A DNA stretch of 64,000 nucleotides from Ruminococcaceae bacterium UBA3818 (lineage in GTDB: Bacteria > Bacillota > Clostridia > Oscillospirales > Ruminococcaceae). Of the stretch, positions 1-8,042 are shown one piece after another. The stretch's first letter is position 1; each line of letters begins with the position of its first letter. The stretch is from the NCBI GenBank assembly GCA_002369315.1, contig DFDW01000025.1, positions 51,499 through 115,498 of the forward strand. Direction: 5' to 3'. Below the pieces are notes generated by a model. It worked only from the letters and a program-made list of their open reading frames with translations, was not told where the DNA came from and did no database searches. The position numbers and the translations under genes were made by a program.

Positions 1-1104
1 GATTGCCTGGTACAAAGAGTGCTGCGCCAGCTTTGCCATGGAGACGGCCATTTTCTGGCACTGATGAATCGCCACGGCCGGGGAGGCGAGAAAACGCTCG
101 TCGAGGATCTGGAATTTTTCGTCGTTGGCAGTGTCCCGAATGGTCAGGTAAGCAAGTTTTTCCAGAAGCTTGGTGAAAGGCAGCAAAGTTAGCGTGGAGA
201 GAAGGTTGAAACAGGTGTGTACCACGGCGATACCCAGACGGTCGATGGGCTGGCCGTAAAATGAGAAGTGGAGTATGCCGTTGAGCAGATAAAATATGGC
301 CAAAAACAGGCCGCTTCCAATCAGGTTAAAATACAGATGCACCACCGCCGCGCGCCGCGCGTTTTTGTTGGCTCCAATGGAGGAAATCAAAGCGGTGACG
401 CAGGTGCCGATATTTTGGCCCAGAATGATCGGAATGGCGGAAGAATAGGTCACGCTGCCGGTAGCGGACAAAGCCTGCAGGATACCAACCGACGCGGAGG
501 AAGATTGGATCACGGCAGTGAGCAGAGCGCCGCAGAGAACGCCGAGCAGCGGGTTGGAGAATATCAGCAAAATATTGGTGAATTCCGGGACATCAGCCAG
601 CGGCTCCACCGCACTGGACATCTGCTCCATTCCGAACATCAGAACAGCGAAACCGACCAACGTGGAACCGAGATCTTTTTTGCTCTCTTTTTTGAAAAAC
701 ATAATCAGGAGAATACCCAAAAAAGCAATGATCGGAGAAAAAGAAGTCGGCTTCAGCAGCTGAATCCAAAAACTGTCCCCCTGCAGGCCGGTAAGGCTCA
801 AAATCCAGGAGGTAATCGTAGTGCCGACATTGGCACCCATGATGATGCCAATCGCCTGGCTGAGCTTCATGATTCCGGCGTTGACAAATCCAACCACCAT
901 GACGGTGGTCGCGGAGGAGGACTGGATGACAGCGGTGACTGCCGCACCCAGTAAAAACCCTTTTATCGGGTTGGCTGTCAATTTTTCCAGGACAGTTTTC
1001 AGCTTGCCGCCTGCCTGCTTTTCCAATCCGTCTCCCATCACGTGCATGCCGTATAAGAACAGCGCAAGGCCGCCGGCCATTTGAAACACGGAGAAAATAT
1101 CCAT
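1..1104 (-). CDS. Na/Pi cotransporter family protein (3' end outside window)
   Basis: This is an integral membrane protein of the NptA/PNaS family, which imports phosphate with sodium. The reading frame starts at an ATG (1104) preceded by TAGGTG and runs off the window edge after 368 codons. It carries the internal duplication typical of the family: two copies of a Gln-Ser-Ser-Ser signature, AVIQSSSATTVMVVG near residue 62 and AVIQSSSASVGILQ about 125 residues later, each inside hydrophobic helices. The last visible part is more polar and probably leads into the PhoU-like cytoplasmic domain found in many members. The tandem TGTAAA-type repeats just upstream suggest induction by phosphate starvation. 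Family assignment is firm; substrate is inferred from the family and the upstream repeats. Confidence 0.9.
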   Translation of the reverse strand, partial: MDIFSVFQMAGGLALFLYGMHVMGDGLEKQAGGKLKTVLEKLTANPIKGFLLGAAVTAVIQSSSATTVMVVGFVNAGIMKLSQAIGIIMGANVGTTITSWILSLTGLQGDSFWIQLLKPTSFSPIIAFLGILLIMFFKKESKKDLGSTLVGFAVLMFGMEQMSSAVEPLADVPEFTNILLIFSNPLLGVLCGALLTAVIQSSSASVGILQALSATGSVTYSSAIPIILGQNIGTCVTALISSIGANKNARRAAVVHLYFNLIGSGLFLAIFYLLNGILHFSFYGQPIDRLGIAVVHTCFNLLSTLTLLPFTKLLEKLAYLTIRDTANDEKFQILDERFLASPAVAIHQCQKMAVSMAKLAQHSLYQAI

Positions 1105-1144
1105 ATCGCACCTACATTTCCTTTCTATTTTCCTTTGTAAGCCT

Positions 1145-1199
1145 ATTATGTAACGAAAAGGTAAAATGTATCTGGTGCTGAATGTAAAATCCATGTAAA
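1145..1199 (-). promoter_or_regulatory. Tandem PHO-box-like repeats and -10 of the Na/Pi cotransporter gene
   Basis: On the minus strand two pairs of 6-mers occur, each pair with a 5-base gap (11-bp period): TTTACA-N5-TTTACA (1199-1183) and TTTACC-N5-GTTACA (1165-1149). This matches the TT(A/T/C)ACA-N5 repeat bound by PhoP of Gram-positive bacteria. A -10-like CATAAT (1150-1145) follows directly, as at PhoP-activated promoters that lack a good -35. The gene starts 41 bases further on. Confidence 0.6.
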
Positions 1200-1320
1200 G
1201 TTCAGGCGGAAAACAGCTTTTTGAAGCGGTTTTTACGGCAAAATGAGAAAAGAAGGTCAACAAAAAGAAATTTTGAACAAGAAACAAGAAAAGCACTGTC
1301 AAACACGCGAAAGGAAGATA

Positions 1321-3060
1321 TCATTCAGATGCAGGCAGTGTAACCGGCTGGACCCGGGCGTTTCCCAGCAAATCCCGCCGCCGGTAATCAAACAGCAGGA
1401 CAACCGGTTTTTCTGTTTGGTTCAGAACGTCAAAAGAAAAAGGTTCCAGATGGACCAGCTTGTACAGCAGCTTGGGATCGGTTTGGGGATAGTCCGGCAG
1501 ATAGCGGGTACGATCTTCCTCCCGTCCCAAAAACAGCAGCGCCCTTTGACGAAGAGCGGCGGCGTCCGGCCCGGGAAACCAGTCCGGGTGCCGTTTGGGG
1601 CGCTGATGCAGACAGTAATCCAGCTTCAGATACTGAGCCAGATCGGCGGCGTTGATGCCGGGGAGCTGTTCGCAGAAGCGATAGAAAAAATCATATCGTT
1701 GTTCCAGCGACTGGCTTTCATACTGTTGCCCTTCGCTGACAAAACGGTCCCCGAGGGATTGATAGAATAAAAAGGGATCTTCCAGCCGGGAGAAGAGCCA
1801 GCGAAGCGTGTGGACAAACCGCCCGCTGTTGTAGTATTGTTCTACCATCTCCTCCACCGCTTTCAGCCGAAGCGTATCTTCGTAAGGCAGTTCCGGGGTA
1901 TACAGCACCTCGAATGGCGGATAGTCCCGGCTGACGAGACCGTATTTTTTCTGGTCGTGGAACAGCCCGGCCCCTTTGAGGATTTTCAAAAATCCCAGTT
2001 GGAACTGCTCCGGCTCCAGAGCGTAGACATCGTTGAAAGAGCGATGGAAAGATTCATAATTTTCATATGGAAGCCCCGCAATGAGATCCAAATGCTGGTG
2101 AATATTGCGAAAAGACTTGATTTCCCGCACGATAGCGCACAAAGCCGTCCAGTTGTTCTGCCGCCGGATGGCTTTGAGCGTTTGGGGGTTGGTGGACTGA
2201 ACGCCGATTTCAAACTGGAACTGCTCGGGGCGGACGGTTCGCAAAAAGTCCAGCGTTTCCCGGTTCAGCAATTCGGCGGTGATTTCAAAATGGAAATTGG
2301 TAATACCGTTGTCGTGGTCGCGTAAAAAACGCCAGATAGCAAGGGCGCGATGGGTGTCGTAATTAAAGGTGCGGTCTACGAATTTGACCTGCCGGACTTT
2401 GGCCTGCAGAAAAACGGTAAGATCGGAAAAAACTTTATCCAGCGGCGCGGCGCGGACCCCTTTTTCAATGGAGGACAGGCAGTACTGGCATTGAAACGGA
2501 CATCCGCGGGAGGACTCGTAGTACTTGATTTGCTCCGGCGCATCAGACAAATCGGGTGCATAAGGAAACGGGAGGGCAGCCAGATCCAGTGCAGGCCGGG
2601 GCGAATTGGTTTGGATGCCGGCTTTTTCCCGCACGCTCAGACCAGGGATGTCCCGCCAGCTTTCGCCGGATTCTATGGCGGTCAGCAGGCAGCGGACCGT
2701 TTCTTCTCCTTCTCCGCGGACGATCAGATCAAAGGCCGGGTTCTGCCGCAGAAATGCTTCGGACTCGTAGCTGACCTCCGGGCCGCCGGCGCCGATGAGC
2801 GCGTCGGGCCGCAGTTTCCGGTATTCCGCCGCCAGATGCCGCACCATATCCACGTTCCAGATATAGGCGGAAAACAGAAGAATATCCGGCGAGCGGCGGA
2901 AAATCTCGTCCAGAATAAAATCCAGCCGGTTGTTGATGGTCAGCTCCAGGATCTTCGGTGGCCGGGAAAGCGAAGGGGCTGCATATTTTTGCAGATAGCG
3001 TACAGCGATATTGGAATGAATGTATTTGGCGTTCAGCGCCACGAGCAGGGTGTTCATCAT
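1321..3060 (-). CDS. B12-binding domain radical SAM protein (DUF4080 type)
   Basis: This 579-residue protein has an N-terminal cobalamin-binding-like Rossmann domain (about residues 1-135, with a GAGGPEVS stretch), a radical SAM core with the cluster motif CxxxCxxC as CPFQCQYC near residue 187, and a C-terminal DUF4080-like region ending in FDYRRRDLLGNA. Such enzymes use SAM and a 4Fe-4S cluster for radical chemistry and many bind cobalamin; the substrate of this subgroup is not known. The start ATG at 3060 is followed at once by a second ATG (3057); either could be used. It lies alone between the transporter and a divergent promoter at 3121. Confidence 0.88.
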   Translation of the reverse strand: MMNTLLVALNAKYIHSNIAVRYLQKYAAPSLSRPPKILELTINNRLDFILDEIFRRSPDILLFSAYIWNVDMVRHLAAEYRKLRPDALIGAGGPEVSYESEAFLRQNPAFDLIVRGEGEETVRCLLTAIESGESWRDIPGLSVREKAGIQTNSPRPALDLAALPFPYAPDLSDAPEQIKYYESSRGCPFQCQYCLSSIEKGVRAAPLDKVFSDLTVFLQAKVRQVKFVDRTFNYDTHRALAIWRFLRDHDNGITNFHFEITAELLNRETLDFLRTVRPEQFQFEIGVQSTNPQTLKAIRRQNNWTALCAIVREIKSFRNIHQHLDLIAGLPYENYESFHRSFNDVYALEPEQFQLGFLKILKGAGLFHDQKKYGLVSRDYPPFEVLYTPELPYEDTLRLKAVEEMVEQYYNSGRFVHTLRWLFSRLEDPFLFYQSLGDRFVSEGQQYESQSLEQRYDFFYRFCEQLPGINAADLAQYLKLDYCLHQRPKRHPDWFPGPDAAALRQRALLFLGREEDRTRYLPDYPQTDPKLLYKLVHLEPFSFDVLNQTEKPVVLLFDYRRRDLLGNARVQPVTLPASE

Positions 3061-3120
3061 CTAATCCTCTTCAGAAGTCTTTTTCCTTATTTTATCACAG
3101 AAAAAAGAAAGCGCATATAG

Positions 3121-3148
3121 TTGCGTTATCACTTTTTCATATTATAAT
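3121..3148 (+). promoter_or_regulatory. Promoter of the 3209 gene
   Basis: TTGCGT (3121-3126), a 16-base spacer and a perfect TATAAT (3143-3148) stand about 60 bases before the coding start. Confidence 0.6.
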
Positions 3149-3208
3149 AAAATAGGAATACTTCAGCGGCGTCTTGGCAAAATACACCGCAGTGAGGATG
3201 GACAAAAG

Positions 3209-3733
3209 ATGCGCAGCAGAAAAAAACAAAACAGATGGGGTACGCTTTTGGTCAGCGTGGGGGCAATGGTATTGTTCGGCCTGGTAGGGGTGCTTCTGGT
3301 GTGGATGAGCGGGAATCCGGCAGATGCGCTTACGGAAAAATGGGCGGACTATGATATCGTGCTGGATGAAAACTGCGAGGACGGGCCGCTGGAAGGAGAA
3401 AGCGAAGATTCCGGGATGGAATACGGCTCCCTGCGGTACCGGCTGAACGAGACTCCCTGGTTTGCGGACAGCGAGTCCAAAGGAACGGTCTGTTTCCAAA
3501 ACGATGCGGGAAACCAGCACTTCGTTCGGATTTCTTACCGCTTGGAAGACGGAGAGGAAGTATATCGTTCCGGCATCATCCCGCCGGACAGCCATATCAG
3601 CCGGGCGGCATTGCGTCAGGCGCTGTCCCCCGGTGAGTATGATGCGGTATGCCAAATTGAGCTGTTTGACATGGATACCTTGGAATCGGTGGGAACACTG
3701 GCGGAAAAAATCACGATTACGGTGCAGCGGTAA
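3209..3733 (+). CDS. Unknown membrane-anchored extracellular protein
   Basis: This 174-residue protein has a short basic N-terminus (RSRKKQNR), one hydrophobic helix (about residues 11-33) and an acidic, soluble remainder of about 140 residues. I read it as a protein anchored by its N-terminus with the rest outside the cell. The C-terminal two thirds have alternating hydrophobic and polar stretches and lines such as YRSGIIPPDSHIS and GEYDAVCQIELFD, which look like a beta-sandwich, but I recognise no family. It has its own promoter (3121-3148) and lies just before the Fur-type regulator, which has a separate promoter, so a shared role is not implied. No function is proposed. Confidence 0.75.
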   Translation: MRSRKKQNRWGTLLVSVGAMVLFGLVGVLLVWMSGNPADALTEKWADYDIVLDENCEDGPLEGESEDSGMEYGSLRYRLNETPWFADSESKGTVCFQNDAGNQHFVRISYRLEDGEEVYRSGIIPPDSHISRAALRQALSPGEYDAVCQIELFDMDTLESVGTLAEKITITVQR

Positions 3734-3738
3734 AAAGC

Positions 3739-3771
3739 TTGCGCAATATATACTTTTATAGTATAATAAAA
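3739..3771 (+). promoter_or_regulatory. Promoter and palindromic operator of the Fur/PerR-type gene
   Basis: TTGCGC (3739-3744), a 17-base spacer and TATAAT (3762-3767) form a near-consensus promoter. An 18-bp palindrome, TTTTAT-AGTATA-ATAAAA (3754-3771), overlaps the -10. Its AT-rich symmetry resembles Fur/PerR boxes, so autorepression by the gene behind it is likely. Confidence 0.6.
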
Positions 3772-3827
3772 TCAATCGAATTCGCACGAAACGCGTTGGC
3801 AAAAATCTGATGAAGGAGCGAGGGAAG

Positions 3828-4220
3828 ATGGTGGTACGCAGGCAATCCCGAATGCGTCAGGCAATTTACGAAGCGGTGTTGAACCATCCGGTTCACCCCA
3901 CAGCGGAATATGTGTATGAACAGCTCAAGCCCCAGCATCCTTCTCTCAGTTTGGGTACCGTGTATCGGAACCTGGGGATTCTGGCGGAGCAGGGCTTGAT
4001 CCGGAAAATTGAATCGCAAAGCGGCGCGGATCGTTTTGACGGCAACGTGGAACCCCATTTTCATGTGCGCTGCCGGGAGTGCGGTCGGCTGGAAGATGTT
4101 TTTTTGTCCTATGACGGACAGATGGACGCCCAGGTGCAGGCGACGACCGGGTACCGGATTGAAGAGCACTTTGTGACCTTTTCCGGTCTTTGCCCTCAGT
4201 GCGGGAAAAAGGAAAAATAA
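3828..4220 (+). CDS. Fur family transcriptional regulator, PerR-like
   Basis: This is a metal-dependent DNA-binding repressor of the Fur superfamily. From the ATG at 3828 (preceded by GGAG at the right distance) it has 130 residues, the usual size. The winged-helix part includes HPTAEYVYEQL and LSLGTVYRNLGILAEQGLI, the family's recognition-helix signature. The dimerisation part has the metal-site stretch with HFHVRC and two CxxC pairs (CREC, CPQC) for the structural zinc, as in PerR and Zur. Which metal or signal it senses cannot be settled from sequence; the PerR-like length and double CxxC favour peroxide/iron sensing. A palindrome over its own promoter suggests autoregulation. An in-frame ATG at 3810 is a less likely start because it leaves no ribosome binding site. 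Confidence 0.9.
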   Translation: MVVRRQSRMRQAIYEAVLNHPVHPTAEYVYEQLKPQHPSLSLGTVYRNLGILAEQGLIRKIESQSGADRFDGNVEPHFHVRCRECGRLEDVFLSYDGQMDAQVQATTGYRIEEHFVTFSGLCPQCGKKEK

Positions 4221-4303
4221 CCGGCAACTTTTCAATGGATGGCAGACGATCAAGCGGTTTGCTTTCCTCATATGTGGCTGTTTTTTGGCTCAAACAAGAA
4301 AAG

Positions 4304-4335
4304 CGCAGGATTCGCCGATGAATCTTGTGTTTTTT
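4304..4335 (+). terminator. Terminator after the Fur-family gene
   Basis: A 10-bp stem with two G-U pairs (4304-4313 with 4320-4329) and a 6-base loop is followed by six T residues. Confidence 0.6.
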
Positions 4336-4336
4336 C

Positions 4337-4366
4337 TTGCTTTTTTTTTCATTATAGGACTATAAT
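4337..4366 (+). promoter_or_regulatory. Promoter of pncB
   Basis: TTGCTT (4337-4342), an 18-base spacer and a perfect TATAAT (4361-4366) lie 65 bases before the start codon. Confidence 0.55.
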
Positions 4367-4431
4367 ACAAACGGCGGCGTTGTGACGCGCATGGCGCCGG
4401 TCGATCTCAGTTTGGACGGAGTGAGCAAAAG

Positions 4432-5892
4432 ATGAGGGAAAATCAGTGGAAACAAGAAAAAAACCTGACCATGCTGCTTGATTTCTATGAGTTGACCATG
4501 GCCAACGGCTATTTCAAAATGGGGAAAGGAAACCAGACAGCGGTTTTTGATATGTTTTTCCGGAAGATACCGGATCAGGCGGGTTTTGCGATCTGCGCCG
4601 GATTGGAACAGTTGATCGATTATTTTGAAAACCTGCATTTTACCAAAGAGGATATCGAATACCTGCGGGGCCGCGGCATGTTTGACGAAGCTTTTTTGGA
4701 TTATCTGGCGGACTTTCACTTTGAATGCGACGTTTGGGCGGTACCGGAAGGTACTCCGATTTTCCCAAATGAGCCGGTTTTAATTGTCAAGGGACCGATC
4801 ATTCAGGCGCAGCTGGTGGAAACGATGGTTCTTTTGACAATCAACCATCAGTCGCTGATCGCTACCAAGTCCAACCGCATTGTCCGTGCGGCGCAGGGAC
4901 GCTCCATTATGGAGTTTGGTTCCCGCCGCGCCCAAAGCTACGATGCCGCGATTTTGGGAGCGCGGGCCGCGTATATCGCCGGCTGTGACGCAACGGCCTG
5001 CGCCATTGCAGACCGGGATTACCATATTCCGGCAGTGGGAACGATGGCCCACAGCTGGGTCCAGATGTTTGGCGATGAATATGAATCGTTCCGGAAATAT
5101 GCTGAGTTATATCCGGACAATTGTGTTTTACTGGTGGATACCTATAACGTGCTCAAATCCGGCATCCCCAATGCGATCCGTGCGTTTGACGAGGTGCTGG
5201 CGCCTTTGGGAAAACGCCCGAAAGGGGTACGCATCGACAGCGGCGATATTGCGTATCTGTCCAAAAAAGCGCGTAAAATGCTGGATGAAGCGGGATATCC
5301 GGACTGCCCCATCGTAGCATCGAACTCACTGGACGAGTATCTGATCCGGGATCTGCTGCTGCAAGGCGCCAAGATCGATTCCTTTGGCGTGGGGGAAAAC
5401 CTGATTACCTCCAAGTCTGATCCGGTGTTCGGCGGTGTTTACAAGCTGGCCGCGGTGGAAGAAAATGGCCGGATGATCCCGAAAATCAAAATAAGCGAAA
5501 CCATTGAGAAGATCACCAATCCGGATTTCAAAACCATCTATCGGTTTTACAACAAAACCGATGGGGAAGCGGTGGCGGACTATGTCACGCTGTTCGACGA
5601 GACGGTGGATACCGACCAGCCGGTGACGATTTTTGACCCGGACGCCACCTGGAAAAAGAAGACCCTGACCAATATTACGGCGAAAAAAATTCTGGTGCAG
5701 GTGTTTAAAAAGGGCAAGTGTATTTACGACCGACCCTCTCTGGAAGAAATCCGCGCCTATTGCAAGGATCAGGTGGATCATTTGTGGGATGAAGTCAAGC
5801 GGTTTGAGAATCCGCATAAATTCTATGTGGACCTTTCCCCGAAGCTTTGGGAAATCAAACAGAGATTGTTGGAAAGCCACAGCCGGTTTTGA
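4432..5892 (+). CDS. pncB: Nicotinate phosphoribosyltransferase
   Basis: This enzyme joins nicotinate to PRPP to make nicotinate mononucleotide in NAD salvage. The 486-residue length fits the longer Gram-positive form. The family hallmarks are visible: LLDFYELTMANGYF at the N-terminus, the phosphoribosyltransferase core with EFGSRRAQSYDAAILGARAAYIAG, and GVRIDSGDIAYLSKKARKML. The start ATG at 4432 is preceded by GGAG. The gene is monocistronic, with a promoter at 4337-4366 and a strong hairpin terminator right after the stop. Confidence 0.95.
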   Translation: MRENQWKQEKNLTMLLDFYELTMANGYFKMGKGNQTAVFDMFFRKIPDQAGFAICAGLEQLIDYFENLHFTKEDIEYLRGRGMFDEAFLDYLADFHFECDVWAVPEGTPIFPNEPVLIVKGPIIQAQLVETMVLLTINHQSLIATKSNRIVRAAQGRSIMEFGSRRAQSYDAAILGARAAYIAGCDATACAIADRDYHIPAVGTMAHSWVQMFGDEYESFRKYAELYPDNCVLLVDTYNVLKSGIPNAIRAFDEVLAPLGKRPKGVRIDSGDIAYLSKKARKMLDEAGYPDCPIVASNSLDEYLIRDLLLQGAKIDSFGVGENLITSKSDPVFGGVYKLAAVEENGRMIPKIKISETIEKITNPDFKTIYRFYNKTDGEAVADYVTLFDETVDTDQPVTIFDPDATWKKKTLTNITAKKILVQVFKKGKCIYDRPSLEEIRAYCKDQVDHLWDEVKRFENPHKFYVDLSPKLWEIKQRLLESHSRF

Positions 5893-5930
5893 AAGATGGG
5901 AAGCCTTTTCAAGGCTTCCCATCTTTTCTT
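5893..5930 (+). terminator. Terminator after pncB
   Basis: A perfect 15-bp stem (5893-5907 with 5911-5925), a TTC loop and a T-rich tail start one base after the pncB stop. Confidence 0.85.
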
Positions 5931-5941
5931 CCCGGGAATCA

Positions 5942-5970
5942 TTGCAAAAACCGCAAAAAAATAGTAAAAT
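5942..5970 (+). promoter_or_regulatory. Promoter of the yicC-spoVM housekeeping operon
   Basis: TTGCAA (5942-5947), exactly 17 bases, and TAAAAT (5965-5970) lie about 80 bases before yicC. Confidence 0.5.
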
Positions 5971-6050
5971 AATAAAATACTGGGTTTGTAGGTCCTTTTT
6001 TCAATCAGGCAGCCAAACCGGTATAGATTTTTGAATCGGGGTTTTGTAAT

Positions 6051-6929
6051 ATGATTAGAAGTATGACCGGCTATGGCCGGGCCGAAGCACTGGTGGCCGG
6101 GCGTAATATCCTGGTGGAAATCCGTTCGGTCAACCATCGGTATTTTGAATTTTCCTGCCGGGTTCCCCGGGCTTACGGCTTTTTGGAGAGCCGCCTGAAA
6201 AATTATCTGCAGGGCAAGCTTTCCCGCGGAAAGGTAGATGTGAACGTCAGCATTCAGACGATCGAGGGCACAAACGCCAATGTGCAGGTGAACCAGGAAT
6301 TGGCGTCGTCGTATGCGCAGGCGCTGCGGTCGTTGGAAAAACCGCTGAATTTAAAAGACGACCTTTCTTTAAGCGCGATTTCACGCTTTTCGGATATTTT
6401 CACAGTCAGCAAAGAGCCGGAGGACGAGGATGTCATCTGGGCAGATGTGCTGAAAGTGGCCGATGAAGCGGCCGGGCGCTTTGTCCAGATGCGCGAGGCG
6501 GAAGGCGCGAAGATGAAAGAAGATGTGGAGGGACGGCTGGACTTCATCCTGCATGCGGTGGAAAAGGTGGAGGAGCGTTCTCCCAAAACGGTGGAGGAAT
6601 ACCGTATCCGTCTGTACAATAAAATAAGCGAGGTGCTGGGAAATACCCAGATCGATGAGCAGCGTATTCTGACCGAGGCTGCTATTTATGCTGAAAAAAT
6701 CGCGGTGGCGGAAGAAACCGTACGACTGCGCAGCCATATCGACCAATTCCGCTCTATTCTGGAACAGGGCGGGCCGGTCGGACGAAAGCTGGATTTTTTG
6801 ATTCAGGAATTCAACAGAGAAACCAACACCATCGGCTCCAAGGCGCAGGATATTGAAATCGCCCGGATCGTAGTCGACGTGAAAAGCGAAATCGAGAAAA
6901 TCCGTGAACAGATCCAGAATATCGAATAG
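6051..6929 (+). CDS. yicC: YicC/YloC family endoribonuclease
   Basis: YicC-type proteins are metal-dependent RNases that act in RNA turnover. The 292-residue protein starts with the family's MIRSMTGYGRAEA and contains EIRSVNHRYFEFSCRVPRAY and, near the end, GRKLDFLIQEFNRETNTIGSK, the most conserved parts of the family. It is the first gene of a long co-oriented series, in the usual Firmicute order yicC-remA-gmk-rpoZ-priA. The start is an ATG that matches the conserved N-terminus, although the ribosome binding site is weak. Confidence 0.93.
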   Translation: MIRSMTGYGRAEALVAGRNILVEIRSVNHRYFEFSCRVPRAYGFLESRLKNYLQGKLSRGKVDVNVSIQTIEGTNANVQVNQELASSYAQALRSLEKPLNLKDDLSLSAISRFSDIFTVSKEPEDEDVIWADVLKVADEAAGRFVQMREAEGAKMKEDVEGRLDFILHAVEKVEERSPKTVEEYRIRLYNKISEVLGNTQIDEQRILTEAAIYAEKIAVAEETVRLRSHIDQFRSILEQGGPVGRKLDFLIQEFNRETNTIGSKAQDIEIARIVVDVKSEIEKIREQIQNIE

Positions 6930-6949
6930 ATCGAAAAGGATGGACAAAG

Positions 6950-7213
6950 ATGAAACTGATAAACATTGGATTCGGCAACATGGTTTCGGCCAACCGGCTG
7001 GTGGCAATCGTCAGCCCGGAATCCGCCCCTATCAAGCGGATCATTCAGGATGCGAGAGATCGGGGAACACTGATCGACGCGACCTATGGGCGGCGCACCC
7101 GCGCAGTGATCATCACCGACTCGGACCATGTGGTGCTGTCGGCAGTGCAGCCGGAAACGGTGGCAAACCGTTTGTCGGACGAAGAGGATGAGGAGCTGGA
7201 AAGCAATGAATAA
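6950..7213 (+). CDS. remA: RemA/DUF370 family DNA-binding regulator
   Basis: In Bacillus, RemA is a DNA-binding activator of matrix genes, osmoprotection genes and others. The 87-residue protein has the diagnostic opening MKLINIGFGNMVSANRLVAI and the conserved ATYGRRTRAVIITDS segment. An acidic tail (DEEDEELE) follows. It is 20 bases from yicC and overlaps gmk by a few bases, which fits one transcript. The matrix role known in Bacillus should not be assumed here; the protein is widely conserved in Clostridia. Confidence 0.93.
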   Translation: MKLINIGFGNMVSANRLVAIVSPESAPIKRIIQDARDRGTLIDATYGRRTRAVIITDSDHVVLSAVQPETVANRLSDEEDEELESNE

Positions 7214-7832
7214 AAGAGGGCTTTTGCTGGTGTTTTCCGGCCCGTCCGGCGTTGGAAAAGGAACGGTTCTCAAGGAATATTTGAAAAAACATCCCGATAC
7301 TGCCTTTTCGGTCTCCGCAACGACCAGAAAGCCGCGGGAGGGGGAAGTCCACGGGCAGCACTACTTTTTTCTGACCCGGGAAAAATTTGACCGGCTGATT
7401 GAAAACGACGGCCTGCTGGAACACGCGCAGTTTGCGGGCAATTGCTACGGAACCCCCAAAGAAGCGGTGGAGAAAAACCTGGAAAAAGGAATCGATGTGG
7501 TGCTGGAAATCGAGGTGCAGGGCGCTTTACAGGTGAAAGAAAAATGCCCCGACGCGCTGCTGGTTTTCGTGATGCCGCCCTCGTTTGAAGAACTGCGCCG
7601 CCGGCTGACCGGCCGGGGCACCGAGGATGAAGAAACGGTGCGGCGCCGCCTGTCCAACGCGGGCAGGGAAATGGAGGCTGCCAAGCAGTATGATTATATT
7701 GTCGTCAACCAAACGGTGGAGGACGCTGCCGATCAGCTGGAGCAGATCGTATGCGCGGCCAAGCACACCGCGAAATATTTAAGAGAATTTATTGATGAGG
7801 TGGAATATGATGCTGAGACCTGCTGTAAATGA
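7206..7832 (+). CDS. gmk: Guanylate kinase
   Basis: It phosphorylates GMP to GDP with ATP. The start ATG at 7206 overlaps the end of remA; the earlier in-frame start at 7128 would add 26 residues that do not belong to the family. From 7206 the protein has 208 residues, the usual size. It shows the P-loop FSGPSGVGKGT, the GMP-binding SATTRKPREGEV-HG segment, and the lid region RLTGRGTEDEETVRRRL. It is co-transcribed with remA and rpoZ, the usual arrangement. Confidence 0.96.
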   Translation: MNKRGLLLVFSGPSGVGKGTVLKEYLKKHPDTAFSVSATTRKPREGEVHGQHYFFLTREKFDRLIENDGLLEHAQFAGNCYGTPKEAVEKNLEKGIDVVLEIEVQGALQVKEKCPDALLVFVMPPSFEELRRRLTGRGTEDEETVRRRLSNAGREMEAAKQYDYIVVNQTVEDAADQLEQIVCAAKHTAKYLREFIDEVEYDAETCCK

Positions 7833-8028
7833 GATTTTAAAAGATGGCCAGAGCTATTACAGCCTGGTGATCGCAGTTGCCAAACGGGCACGTCAGGTCG
7901 CCCAGGAGGCAGAAGAAGAGCATATTATCCTGACGGAAAAGCCGGTCAAAATCGCAGTGAACGAATTGGCTGCCGGTAAATACAAAATTATCGAGCCGGA
8001 AAACATCGGCGATATTCCTGAGAAATAA
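7807..8028 (+). CDS. rpoZ: DNA-directed RNA polymerase omega subunit
   Basis: Omega helps RNA polymerase assembly by holding the beta-prime subunit. The protein of about 73 residues contains LKDGQSYYSLVIAVAKRARQ, the helix that contacts beta-prime, and LTEKPVKIAVNELAAGKYKI. Two adjacent ATG codons (7807 and 7810) follow GAGGTGG; either may be used. The start overlaps the end of gmk. In many Firmicutes coaBC follows rpoZ; here priA follows directly. Confidence 0.9.
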   Translation: MMLRPAVNEILKDGQSYYSLVIAVAKRARQVAQEAEEEHIILTEKPVKIAVNELAAGKYKIIEPENIGDIPEK

Positions 8029-8042
8029 AGGAGAGGATCCCC

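Noticed and set aside
593..1111. An open frame on the minus strand over the transporter gene
   Set aside because: It is a shifted frame of the Na/Pi cotransporter; the true frame carries the family motifs and the QSSS duplication.
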